Positions 19,001 to 29,100 of a stretch of DNA of 64,000 bases are shown piece after piece (the first letter of the stretch is position 1; every line of letters starts with the position of its first letter). A model generated the notes under the pieces. It was not told the origin of the DNA and searched no databases. It saw nothing but the letters and a program-made list of their open reading frames with translations. Location: positions 62,001 through 126,000 of the forward strand of contig DAOOQQ010000001.1 in NCBI GenBank assembly GCA_035388825.1, written 5' to 3'. Origin of the DNA: MWAR01 sp035388825. GTDB lineage: Bacteria > Muiribacteriota > Ozemobacteria > Ozemobacterales > Ozemobacteraceae. The translations under genes were made by a program, and so were the position numbers.

Positions 19001-20192
19001 TGATGTAGAACGGCGTCGCGCTGAAATCGATCGCCGCATTCGGCTGTCTGAAATTGGCCAGCGGAGGGATGATGCCTTGTTCCACCGCCAGGGCGGCCTT
19101 GATGAAGCCGGCGACCCCCGCGGCGGTGTCGCAATGGCCGATGTTGGCTTTCACCGCCCCGATGGCGCACCGGCCGCGTCCGTCGGCCGATTCCGCGAAG
19201 GCCTCGGTCAGCGCCTCGATCTCGATCGGGTCGCCCATGGGGGTGCCGGTGCCGTGGCATTCGACATACCCGATGGTGTCGGCGCCGACTCCGGCCACGG
19301 CATGCGCCTCGGCGATCACCTCCACCTGCCCGGCCACGGATGGGGCTGCATACCCGACCTTGGCCGACCCGTCGTTGTTGATCGCCGATCCGAGGATGAC
19401 GCACCGAACGGGATCTCCGGCGGCAATCGCCTCGTCATACCGCTTCAGGAGCACCACCCCTGCGCCGGAGCCTGGAACGGTCCCGGCAGCCGCTGCGTCA
19501 AAGGGGCGGCAGACCCCGTCCGGGGACAGGATCATCCCATCGTTCCAGAGATACCCTTCGGCGACGGGAACACGGATCGTCACGCCGCCCGCCAGGGCCA
19601 TGTCGCACTCGTGAGCGAGCAGGCTCTGGCAGGCCAGGTGGATCGCCACCAGGGAGGTGGAGCAGGCGCACTGGACGGCGAATGCCGGTCCGCGAAGGTT
19701 GAGGAGATACGCGACTCTCGTCGCGAGGAAATCCTTGTCGTTCCCGATCATCGACTGGTACAGCGTCGCGGTGTCCTGCAGATCGACGGCGGGTGCGAGC
19801 ACGCGCGGAAGATACGTGTTCATGCCGGAACCCGCATACACTCCGATCCTGCCTTCGAACCGGAAGGGGTCGTATCCGGCCGCCTCGAGGGCTTCCCATG
19901 CGGTTTCGAGGAACAGTCTGTGCTGGGGATCGATCATCGCCGCCTCGCCCGGCGAGTAGCCGAAAAAGGCCCGGTCGAACTGGTCGATGCCGTCGAGAGC
20001 GCCTTTGGCCGGCACGTAGGCGGGATCGTCGGCGAGCGCCGGCTCGATGCCGGCGGCGATCAACTCGTCGCGGGTGAACCGCTTCACCGAACATATACCG
20101 GAAACGATATTTTCCCAGAACCGGGAAACCGTGTCGGCGCCCGGGAACCGGATTCCCATGCCGATGAGGGCGATTTTGTCGGATGAGCTCAT
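16068..20192 (-). CDS. PKS module: KS-AT-KR-ACP
   Basis: A 1374-residue polyketide synthase module that takes over after an NRPS module. KS (1-430) with VQCACSTSLVA (Cys near 177), VECHGTGTPMGDP and KANIGHCDTAAG; the stretch INNDGSAKVGYAAPS is typical of KS domains that accept peptidyl substrates. AT (about 515-830) with GHSIGEF near 607 and SHAFHS near 707, so malonyl-CoA is expected. The KR (about 900-1290) has a catalytic-type Ser (VSSTAS), Tyr and Asn (YAAANAWMD near 1201), but its nucleotide loop reads TGGPGPVASALA, lacking the last Gly of GxGxxG. ACP with LGGDSLMAT near 1322. ATGA overlaps on both sides. Predicted output is a beta-hydroxy extension if the KR works, a beta-keto one if it does not. 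Confidence 0.93.
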   Translation of the reverse strand: MSSSDKIALIGMGIRFPGADTVSRFWENIVSGICSVKRFTRDELIAAGIEPALADDPAYVPAKGALDGIDQFDRAFFGYSPGEAAMIDPQHRLFLETAWEALEAAGYDPFRFEGRIGVYAGSGMNTYLPRVLAPAVDLQDTATLYQSMIGNDKDFLATRVAYLLNLRGPAFAVQCACSTSLVAIHLACQSLLAHECDMALAGGVTIRVPVAEGYLWNDGMILSPDGVCRPFDAAAAGTVPGSGAGVVLLKRYDEAIAAGDPVRCVILGSAINNDGSAKVGYAAPSVAGQVEVIAEAHAVAGVGADTIGYVECHGTGTPMGDPIEIEALTEAFAESADGRGRCAIGAVKANIGHCDTAAGVAGFIKAALAVEQGIIPPLANFRQPNAAIDFSATPFYITTESRPWPGDGPRRAGVSAFGIGGTNAHVVLEQPPASPDTAHDGEPHLLVLSAKNDAALAAQSVRLADALDNERLPLADVAHTLATGRARFERRRSIVAADAPEAAARLREAPPPTVEGPRRLVFMFPGQGAQYPRMGQALYAREPVYRNAFDQAAALFLKQGIDVARLLEGEAAALNETGATQPALFTVEFALAKLWMSWGAAPDAMIGHSIGEFVAATLAGVMSLADAVLLVARRAALMQAAPPGVMLSLAADETTARRIAESTDLDVAVINGPKSVVLAGGEEAVARAEARAVEAGIATRRLKTSHAFHSRSMADAAARLVEAAAGIRFAAPAIPYISNTTGRFARHIDAAAWGAHLRACVRFADGIAEIARSGPAVFVEIGPGETLSKLAAASAGRDHRFVASLPGPNDDRSPVRTTLEAFGACWSAGGTIDPALLYPGKHLRTVSLPTYPFQRVRCWADGKSQAIAPAPPTRRQVADWFLFRGWRQVIHDAGKPHAGPWLVIANEPRAAAASRWFADHGCETTAGPSPSAILLVEPDFATVVSTAARFPDGPRSLVAIVRNGAALIDSDRLDPDAAMTIAALRVVAQERPGWHVAILEIGNAEPDSTHVSAASRLAAEPNAPLLSAWRGGRQWEEEFRPAPIRGNRSFAISDNQVWLVTGGPGPVASALAEALAGQAKVRIAFVSRSGKSTGIDRLMALGATVTCHAADVADREALAAVWRSIESEQGPISGVIHAAGITGPQSFALLEEAAAGFSQFAAKIDGTRNIASLAGGVARVILVSSTASVLGGVGRIVYAAANAWMDAFALARNDGRWTSIGWDAWSAGPAGAGWESWAIDPAGGREAFLTILTGSPHPSVFVAPTGLDRRKSLPITPVATKTAQPLSVGSQALAGKIAEAWASVLGLETVAGDDDFFALGGDSLMATRALSRMKSAYGIDASMALFFSAPTPAGLAAALENVGTAPAGRERVTL

Positions 20193-23100
20193 CGCTCGCC
20201 TCCCCGTTTGCCGGGAACGGCCCGCGTCCGGCTTCCCCGGCGGGCTTCGGCGCGTAACCGGCCTGCCGATGCCGCTGACGATGCCTGGACGGCTGTCGAG
20301 CCCGCGTCGATCCTGGCGGACAGCGCGCGGATGGTCGGATACCGGTACAGGTCGACCAGTTTTACGTCGAACCGCCTGGCGAGCTTTGCATGAACGCGCG
20401 CCAGCAGTATCGAGTGGCCGCCGATGTCGAAGAAGTTCTCGGTGGCCGATACCCGCGGCAGGCCGAGCACGTCGCGCCAGATGTCCGCCACGAAGGATTC
20501 GGTCTCACCCTCCGGCGGGGCGGCATCCGGAGTGGAAGTCGGGTCGGGCAGGGCATCCCGGTCGATCTTCCCGGTGGCTCCGGTCGGCAGGTGGTCGAGG
20601 ATGACCCACTGAGCCGGCACCATGTATTCGGGAAGCTGTTCCCCCGTCGCGCGTTTCAACGCTTCGGCATCGAGATGGTCCCCGGCCGCGTATCCGATGA
20701 GCCGGTCGCCGCGAACCTTCACCGCCGCCCCGGTGACGCCGGGGAGTGAGCGGACCGCCGCCTCGATGTCGCCGATCTCGATCCGGTATCCCCGGAGCTT
20801 CACCTGGCCGTCATTGCGGCCGATGAAGACGATCGATCCGTCGGAACGGTAATACGCGCGATCACCGGTCCGGTAGAGTCTTCCGGTGCCCTCGGGATCC
20901 GGGACGAACGCCGAGGCGGTGCGGGTCGGATCTCCGTGATACCCGGCAGCCACCTGAGCCCCGCCGATGTGGATTTCGCCTGCGACACCCAGCGGGACGG
21001 GGCGGCCGGCATCGTCGAGGATCCGGATGAACACGTTCGGAATCGGAAGCCCGATCGGAACCGGGTCCCGTTCGTCCGGCCCGAGCCGGTGGACCGTCGC
21101 CCAGACGGTCCCTTCGGTCGGACCGTATTCATTATAAAGTTTTGCATATGGAATAACGGCATGATGGGCTTTTCCGACGGCTGCCGTGCAGGGCTCTCCC
21201 GCCACCACGGCCGTGGTCAGCGACGACAGGGTGCCTGCCGGGGCCGTTGCGAGCAGGGTTTGGTACAACGAGGGGAGCGTCAGCAGGTGGGTCGCCTTCC
21301 GGTCGGATATCAGCCTTGCGAGGGCATCGATGTCCTCGTGGTAACGGTCGGGCGGGAGGATCAGCGTGCCGCCGTAGGCCAGCGACCAGAAGGTTCCCGC
21401 CACGGAGCTGTCGAACGAGAATGACGAGAGCATCAGGAACCGGCCGGCGGGGCCGTAGATGAGCGATCTGGCGTGGGTGGAGGCGGCCAGGTTGGCATGG
21501 GTGACGACGACCCCCTTCGGGCGGCCGGTCGAGCCGGAGGTGTAGATGAGATACGCCGGGTCGCCGGGCGCCGGAGCGAGGTCGGCCGGGGGCGGGGCAT
21601 CGGGCACCGCCGCGACATCGATCGCGGGCAGCAACGTGGCGAGGGCTGTTCCGCCTGCGTTCACGATGGCGACGGGGTTCGCATCGGCGATCATCGCGGA
21701 CAGGCGGTGCCCGGGATAGCCGGGATCGAGGGGCAGATAGGCTGCGCCGCTTTTCATCACGCCGAGAAGGGCGACGATCGTTTCGACCGACCGCGGAGCG
21801 GTGACGCCGACGATGCGGCCCGGCCTGGCTCCGACGGCGCGCAGAGCGGCTGCCACGGCATCGGAGCGCCGGTCGAGCACCCCGTAGGTGAGCTGGTGTT
21901 CCCCGTGGATCACGGCGATACGCTCTGGCCCGGCCTGGGCAGTGGCGGTGAACCGGCGGTGCAGAAGCGCTTCTTCCGGGGATGATGCCGCCGTCTCGTT
22001 GGTTCGGGTGATGACGGCCGCTTCTTCGACGGTACGAAGATCGTACGCGACCACCGGGCGGGACGGATCTGCGGCGATCTGCTCGAGAAGGGCATGGTAG
22101 CGGCGGGCTATCCGGTCGGCGGTCGGGGCGTCGAACCGGTCCGTGTCGTATTTGATGGTCCCGGCCAGGACGCCGGCGGTCTCGACGACCTCCAGGGTGA
22201 TCTCGAGCTGGCCTTCCTGCTGCGGCAGGTCGAAGGCCTGGAGCTGCATTCCGCCCCAGGACACGGAATCGGCCGAAATCCCCGGGATGAACAGGGATGT
22301 CAGGCCGGCAGACTGCTGGGGTTTCTGGAACACGAACATCGCGTCGAACAGCGGCGAGCGGGCGGGATCCCGCGGGAGCCGGAGGTGTTCCACCAGCAGC
22401 GGGAAGGGGTAGCGGCTGTTCCCGAGGGCTGCCAGCGATGTGTCCTTCACGCGGGCCAGCAGATCGAGAAAGGTCAGATCCGGGTCGACGGCCGCCTCGA
22501 TCAGAACCGGGTTGACGAAATCGCCGACGACGGGCGCGAAGGCGGCTTCCTCCCGACCGGTGGATGGGACGCCGACCGCGATGCGCCGGACGCCGGACAA
22601 GCGGGAGAGGAGAAGATGGAATGCCGTCAGCGTCACGGCGAACAGGGTCGTCTTCTCCCGGCCCGCGAGGGCCGAGATATCTCTGGCCAGCGTGCCGGAC
22701 GTGATGAAGCGGCAGGTGGCGCCATGATGGCGGGCCACCGGAGGCCGGGGCCGATCGCCGATCAACTCGAGGGGCGGGGGCGGGTCGGCCAGACGCTCAC
22801 GCCACCAGGCCAGTTCGGCCGCTCCCGCGGCTCCGGTGACGAACGTCTGTTCCCGCTGGACGGCGTCAGCGAAGGTCGCGGGGATTTGTGGTATATCGAG
22901 AGCTATTCCATCTGCGCGGGCGGCATACAGCGCTCCCAGCTCGTCGAGCAGAATCCAGAGCGACCAGCCGTCGCAGACGATGTGATGGACGGCAAGCAGG
23001 AACGCCGTCTCGGAGGCGCTCCGGCGGAAGAGCCGCAGGCGCAGCATCGGTCCGGCAACCAGGTCGAACGGCTCGTCGTAGGCCTGTTTCATGGCGGCGG

Positions 23101-26100
23101 CGAGAGTCGGTTCATCCCAGCCGGAGGCATCGACGAGCCGATAATCGATGTCGATTTCGTCGGCGATCCGCTGTGTCACGCCGTCATCGCCTGGGATAAA
23201 CCTTGCGCGGAGCATCGGATGACGAGCCGCGAGGTCGGTGGCGGCCGCGCGCATCGCCTCGGGGTCGATGGGTGAGAGGATCCTGGCGGCGAAGGAGACG
23301 TGGTAGGCGGACGATGGGGTCATGCCGTCGATGAGCCAGACGGCCCGCTGGCCTGCGGAGAGCGGGAACGGCCCGGCGGAAGACGTGCCTGGGGTGACGG
23401 CGGGAGCCGGTGGCGAGACCTCGCGTGCGATGCGTTCCGCCAGCTCGGCGACGCAGCTTCCCCGCATCAAATCGACGATGCCGATCCGGACCCCGAAAGC
23501 CGTCTCGACGGCGTTGCGGATCTCCAGCGCCGTGAGGGAGTCGAGGCCGAGTTCGGTCAGCGGGCGCGTGGCGGAAAACCCGCCTTCGATGCGGAGGCGC
23601 GCGCCGACAGTGGCGGAAAGCCAGGCCGTGACGGGAGCGATCCGGTGCTCGATGGCGAGAAATACCAGGCCGTTGCGGTCGATGCCGGGAGTGCGCGCCG
23701 GAGCGGCAGCCGGGGTGATCAGCTCGTCGAGATACCCGTTTTCAGCCAGAGCCGGATACCTGCGAAGAACGGCGGGCCAGTCGGCGGCGAAGTGGCCGAT
23801 GGCCGGCTCATTCGCGTGAATCAGCTGGTCGAGGGCCGCGGTTCCCCCGGCGGGGTCGAGACGGCCGAACGGATCTTCCTCGGAGCCCGTCATGCCTGCG
23901 GCGAGACCATTCCCCCTGAAGGCCCCCCACCCGATCGAAACGGCGTGTTCCCCGCGGCCGCGCAGGGTGCGGGCGAGCCCGTCGAGATACCCGTTGGCGG
24001 CGGCGTAGGCGCCCAGTCCGGGGGAGCCGACCAGTCCCGACAGCGACCCGTAGAACAGGATGAAGTCGAGTCCCCGCCCGGAAAACACCCCGGCCAGCGC
24101 GGCTGCTCCGTCGGCTTTTCCGGCGATGATCGGAGCGGCGTTCTGTTCGGTCAGCTCATGGAGATAGGCGGTCGCAACCGAACCGGCCGCATGGATGAGG
24201 CCGGCCACGGGGGGGGCGTCTTCGGCGTCTCTCTGCGCCAGCCACCCGGCAAGGAGTTGCCGGTCGGCCACGTCGATGGCTGGCGTACCCACCGTCACTC
24301 CAAGTCGCTCCAGCTCGCGCACGGCGGCGATTTTCACCCCGATTGGGGTTGTCCCGGGGATCGTTCGCCACTGATTCCGGGGAGGCAGCCCCGTCCTGGT
24401 CATGAGAATCAGTCGCCGTGCGCCTCGCGCGGCGAGCCATCGCGCGGCTTCGAGGCCGAGGGCGCCCAGGCCGCCGGTGATGAGATACGCCCCTTCCGGG
24501 CGGAGCGACACGGGTTTCCGGGGGGTGGTGACAGGGACCAGCCGCGGGCGGAAGAAGCCGCCGGCGGACAATGCCCCATCCCCGCCCGCGGCCAGGGCAG
24601 CGGGAAGGCTGTTCGGATCGTGGCCGGTTCCGGTGACGATCGCGCCTTTCCACCGGTCGGGCCGCTCCATCGCGGCGGTTCGGGCGAACGCAAGAAACGC
24701 GGAGGCAGCCGGTGTCAGCGTGTCGGTCGAGGTGCCGAAGCCATTGTCAATCACGAGATGAAATGATCCGGCCGATTGCTCGAGCTGTTTTGCCACCTCG
24801 GCGAGCCGGCCGGCCAGCCGGGTCTCGTCGGTGCCGTCGATGACCCAGGCGAAACTGCCCGCGGGCGTGGCGCCTGCCCGGAGGTCCCCCTTCTCGCCGG
24901 CCAGGTGGCAGGGGATGCCGGTTTCCGGGAGCGGCGTGGACCGCCACCGGAGGACGTGGTTCATGGTGCCGGAGCGGAACGCGTTGACGAAGGTGAAGAC
25001 GAGCCGGTCGATGGTTGCCACGACCTCTCCGGCTGCATCGAGAACGGTGACGGAGCCGGTGACGGTTCCGTTGCCAGTCCCAACCCGCCGAACGATGCTC
25101 GTGAACGGACCTTTTGCCAGGGGTCGGCACAGAGTGAAGGCATCGAACGCCCGGCCCACGAAGGCACCGTCGCCCTCGCCGGCGAGGGCCGCCATGGGCT
25201 GGCCGAGGCTGTCGAGAAGCCCCGGGTGGGCGATGTGGCCGTGAGGTCCCGCGGCCGGTCCGGCCGGGCTCACGTGCGCGATCACGCATTCTCCGTCGGT
25301 GGAGAGGTCGGTGATTCCGGCGAACGCGCCGCTCCACCGATTGCCACGCTCCCGCCAGCGGGTGTAGAAGGCTTCGCCGCTTTCGGCCCTGCCGGCGGGC
25401 TGGTCATGCCCGGGCCGGCAATCGGGTGTGTCGCCCCGGGAGATCGTTCCCGAAGCGTGCAGGAGATAATGATTATTTTTATAGCTATAGAATGAAATCC
25501 GGTATCCATCGCCGTCCGGGTGGGCGATGGTCTGAAGGGTCACCGGCTCGTCGGGGTCGATCGTCAGGGGGGCATCGAAGCTCACCTTGGCGAACCGCCA
25601 GGGCTGTGCGAGGCCGAGAGTGCGGGCGGCGGCGAACGCCATGTCGGTATAGCAGGCGGCAGGGAACACGATGTTCCCGTCGATCTCGTGGCCGGCCAGC
25701 CAGGGTGCGTCGTCGAGGGTGAATTGTGCCTGCCAGATCCGGCTTCCCGGCCGGTCGGCGATGCTCACCGGCTCTCCGAGGAACGGCCCGTCGCCTGCCG
25801 CGGGGCTGGCGGGATGACTGGACGGCTCGGTCCAGCAGCGCTGCTCCTCGAACGGGTAGGTCGGGAGGGAGAGCCGGCGCGAGGCATACGGAAGATCGAC
25901 GCCGCGCCAGTCGATGGGCGCGCCGTTTTCGAACAGCGTGACGGCCGTGGAGAGAAGGGAGGCCCACTCGTCGTCGCCTCGGCGCAGGCTCGGCAGCCAG
26001 GTTGCGCGGGTTTCGACGCAGCGTTTGGCCATCGGGATCAGCGCCGGATCGGGCCCGATCTCGACGAACGTGTCGAAGCCTTCGGCCGCCAAACAGGCGA

Positions 26101-29100
26101 TGGTGTCGGCAAACCGGACCGGGCGAACGATGTGGTCGCCCCAGTAGCCGGGCGTGGCGATGAGCCCCGATTCGGCCTTTCCGGTGACGGTGGAGAAGAA
26201 GGGGAGCACCGGCTCGGCAAAGGTGACCCGCTCCGCTGCGGCGGCGAAGGGATGCAGGAGGGGTTCCATCATCGGGGAGTGGAAGGCGCGGTCCAGGGCC
26301 AGCGGTTTGGCGGTTATCCCTTTCGAGCGCAGACTTCGCGCGGCTTCATCCACGGCACCGGAGGTGCCGGAAAGGACGATGATATTCTTACCATTATATG
26401 ATGCTACAGATATTTCGCCGCGGGCCTCCGCGACCAGCGGTTCGACGATTTCCGGCCCGGCCATCACGGCGAGCATCCGGCCGGCGGGAAGCTGCGCGGT
26501 CAGGCGTCCTCGTTCGACGAGGAGCCGGGCGGCGTCGGCGGGGGTGAAGACGCCGGCGGCGGTGGCGGCCATATACTCACCGATACTGTGGCCGACCACG
26601 GCGGCCGGGGTGACCCCCCAGGCTGCCCAAAGTCGCGTCAGCGCAAATTGAAGCGCGAAGAGCCACGGCTGGGCGATGGCGGTTTCCGAAAGCCTTGTCT
26701 CGTCGGCATTCAGAAGGCCGGGCACATTGGCAAACGGGCCTCCCATGGCGTTTCCGATCTCATCGAGAGCGGCCCGGAACACCGGAGCGCTCTCGTACAG
26801 CCGATGGGCGGCCCCCGGATAAAGAACGCCCTGGCCGGTATACAGGAAGGCGATTTTCGGGCGCGCGGAGGGGGCGTTCCCCGAGGTGACGGCGTTGAGC
26901 CGGTCGATCGCCTCTTCCCTGCTGCCGGCGACGATTCCGGCGCGGTGATGGAGCGCGGAACGACCGGTGTTCAGGGTGGCGGCCACATCGTCGAGGTTGG
27001 CGGCGGGGTTGGCGGCGAGCCAGCCGGCGATCCGCCGTGCCGATGCGACCAGGGCCGTGTCGCTTTCGGCCGAAACCGTCAATGCCCGTCGCGAGCGCTC
27101 GGTCCGGGGAGTCTCGTGATGATCGGGACCGGCGGCGACGATGACGTGGGCGTTGGTGCCTCCGAATCCGAAGGAGCTGACCCCGGCGATCCGATCGCCT
27201 TCCCAGGGGGTGGAATCGGCAGGCAGGGCAAACGCCGCCTCGTCGAGCCGGATGAGCGGATTGCGGCGTTTCAGATGCAGGTTGGCCGGAATGATGCCAT
27301 GGCGCACTGCCAGAGTGGCCTTGATGAGTCCGGCAATGCCGGCGGCCGATTCCAGATGGCCGATATTGGTCTTCAGGGCGCCGAGCCGGCAGACGGAGCC
27401 CGGTGTGCGGCCCTCGCCAAGCGTGGCAACGAGCGCTTCCACTTCCACCGGGTCACCAAGCGGGGTTCCGGTGCCATGGGTTTCGACGAAGCCGATATTT
27501 CCCGGGGCGACATGCGCGTCGGCGAGTGCCTCGGCAATCACTCGGCGCTGGGCGTTGCCGTTGGGGGCCGTCTGGCCGTTGCTCTTTCCATCCTGGTTGA
27601 CGGCCGATCCGAGAATCACCCCCTCGATCCGGTCGCCGTCGGCAATGGCGTCGGAAAGGCGCTTGAGGACGACGATGCCGCACCCTTCCCCCCTGACGTA
27701 GCCGTCCGCGGCGGCATCGAAGGTTTTGCATCGGCCGTCCGATGCCATCATGCGCGCCTGGGACAGAGCGACGGTCACATGGGGCGTGAGGATGGCGTTG
27801 ACTCCGCCTGCCAGAGCCAAGTCGCAATCGCCGTTTCGCAGGGCCCGCACGGCCAGGTGGACCGCCACCAGCGACGAGGAGCAGGCGGTGTCGATAGCCA
27901 TGCTCGGGCCTGAAAGATCGAGGGCGTAGGAGATCCGGTTCGCCACCAGCGCATTGGCGGCACCCACGCCGGCGTAGGGGCTGGTGCGGGCGGCGTGGTC
28001 GAACTGGAGCCGCGCGTAGTCATCAGAGGAGACGCCGATGAACACCCCGCCGGAGCTGCCCCGTAACCGGTCGGGGGCGATGCCTGCGTTCTCGAGGGCT
28101 TCCCAGGATACGGTCAGGGCGAGCCGCTGCTGCGGGTCCATGGGGGCGGCCTCGCGTGGGGAAAGGCCGAAAAAGAGGGGGTCGAACCGGTCGATGCCGT
28201 CGATGAAGCCGCCCCAGCGACTGTTGGTTTTTCCGGGAGTTGCGGGTTCCGGGGCATACCAGGTGGCTGGATCCCAGCGATCTGTCGGAACCGCAGTGAC
28301 GGCATCGACCTTGTCGAGAAGCAGCCGCCAGAACGCTTCCGGTCCGCGGGCTCCGGGGAACCGGCAGCCGATGCCGACGATGGCGACCGGCTCGGTCGTG
28401 GCCGGCCTGCTCCGGGAGGGGGCGGCGACCGCGCGGCGCGGGGTGTCGAGGGAACGGGCGAGATCCGTGACGGTCGGGTGGCTCCAGAAGAGCGTGGGGG
28501 GGACATCCACCCCGAGGTGTTCTTCCAGGTCGACGGCGAGGGTCACCATGTCTCGCGAGGAGAGACCGAGCGTCGCGAACGGTGCGTCGAGGGGAACGGG
28601 GGTGATCCCGAATCGGCTGGCGATGCGTTCGGTCAGCCAGGTTTCAATGGCGCGGGAGGCGGATGCGGCGGGGGGGGCGCTGGGCGGTCGTTCATCACGG
28701 TGCCATGCGGCAATCGCCTGGAGCGTGCCGGCAAGATACCCTTCTTTCATCGCCCGACGCTGGATCTTGCCGCTGGTGGTCTTCGCGATGCTCCCCTTTT
28801 TGATCAGAACGATGGCGGCCGTCTCGAGGTCATGGTGTTCCGAGAGGGCGCCGCGGATGGCGGTGAATATCGGGCCGGCATCGATGTCCCGGCTTTCGAC
28901 CTCGACGGTGACGGCGACGCGTTCGCCCTGGGGCGTGTCGATCGCGAACACGGCCGCGGCGTTTTTCCGCAGGGCCGGGTGGGCCTCTTCGACGGTCTGC
29001 TCGATGTCGTTGGGATAGTGATTGACGCCGTCGACGATGACCAGGTCCTTCAGCCGGCCCGTGAGCGATACGCCGCCGCCCATCAAAAACCCGAGATCGC

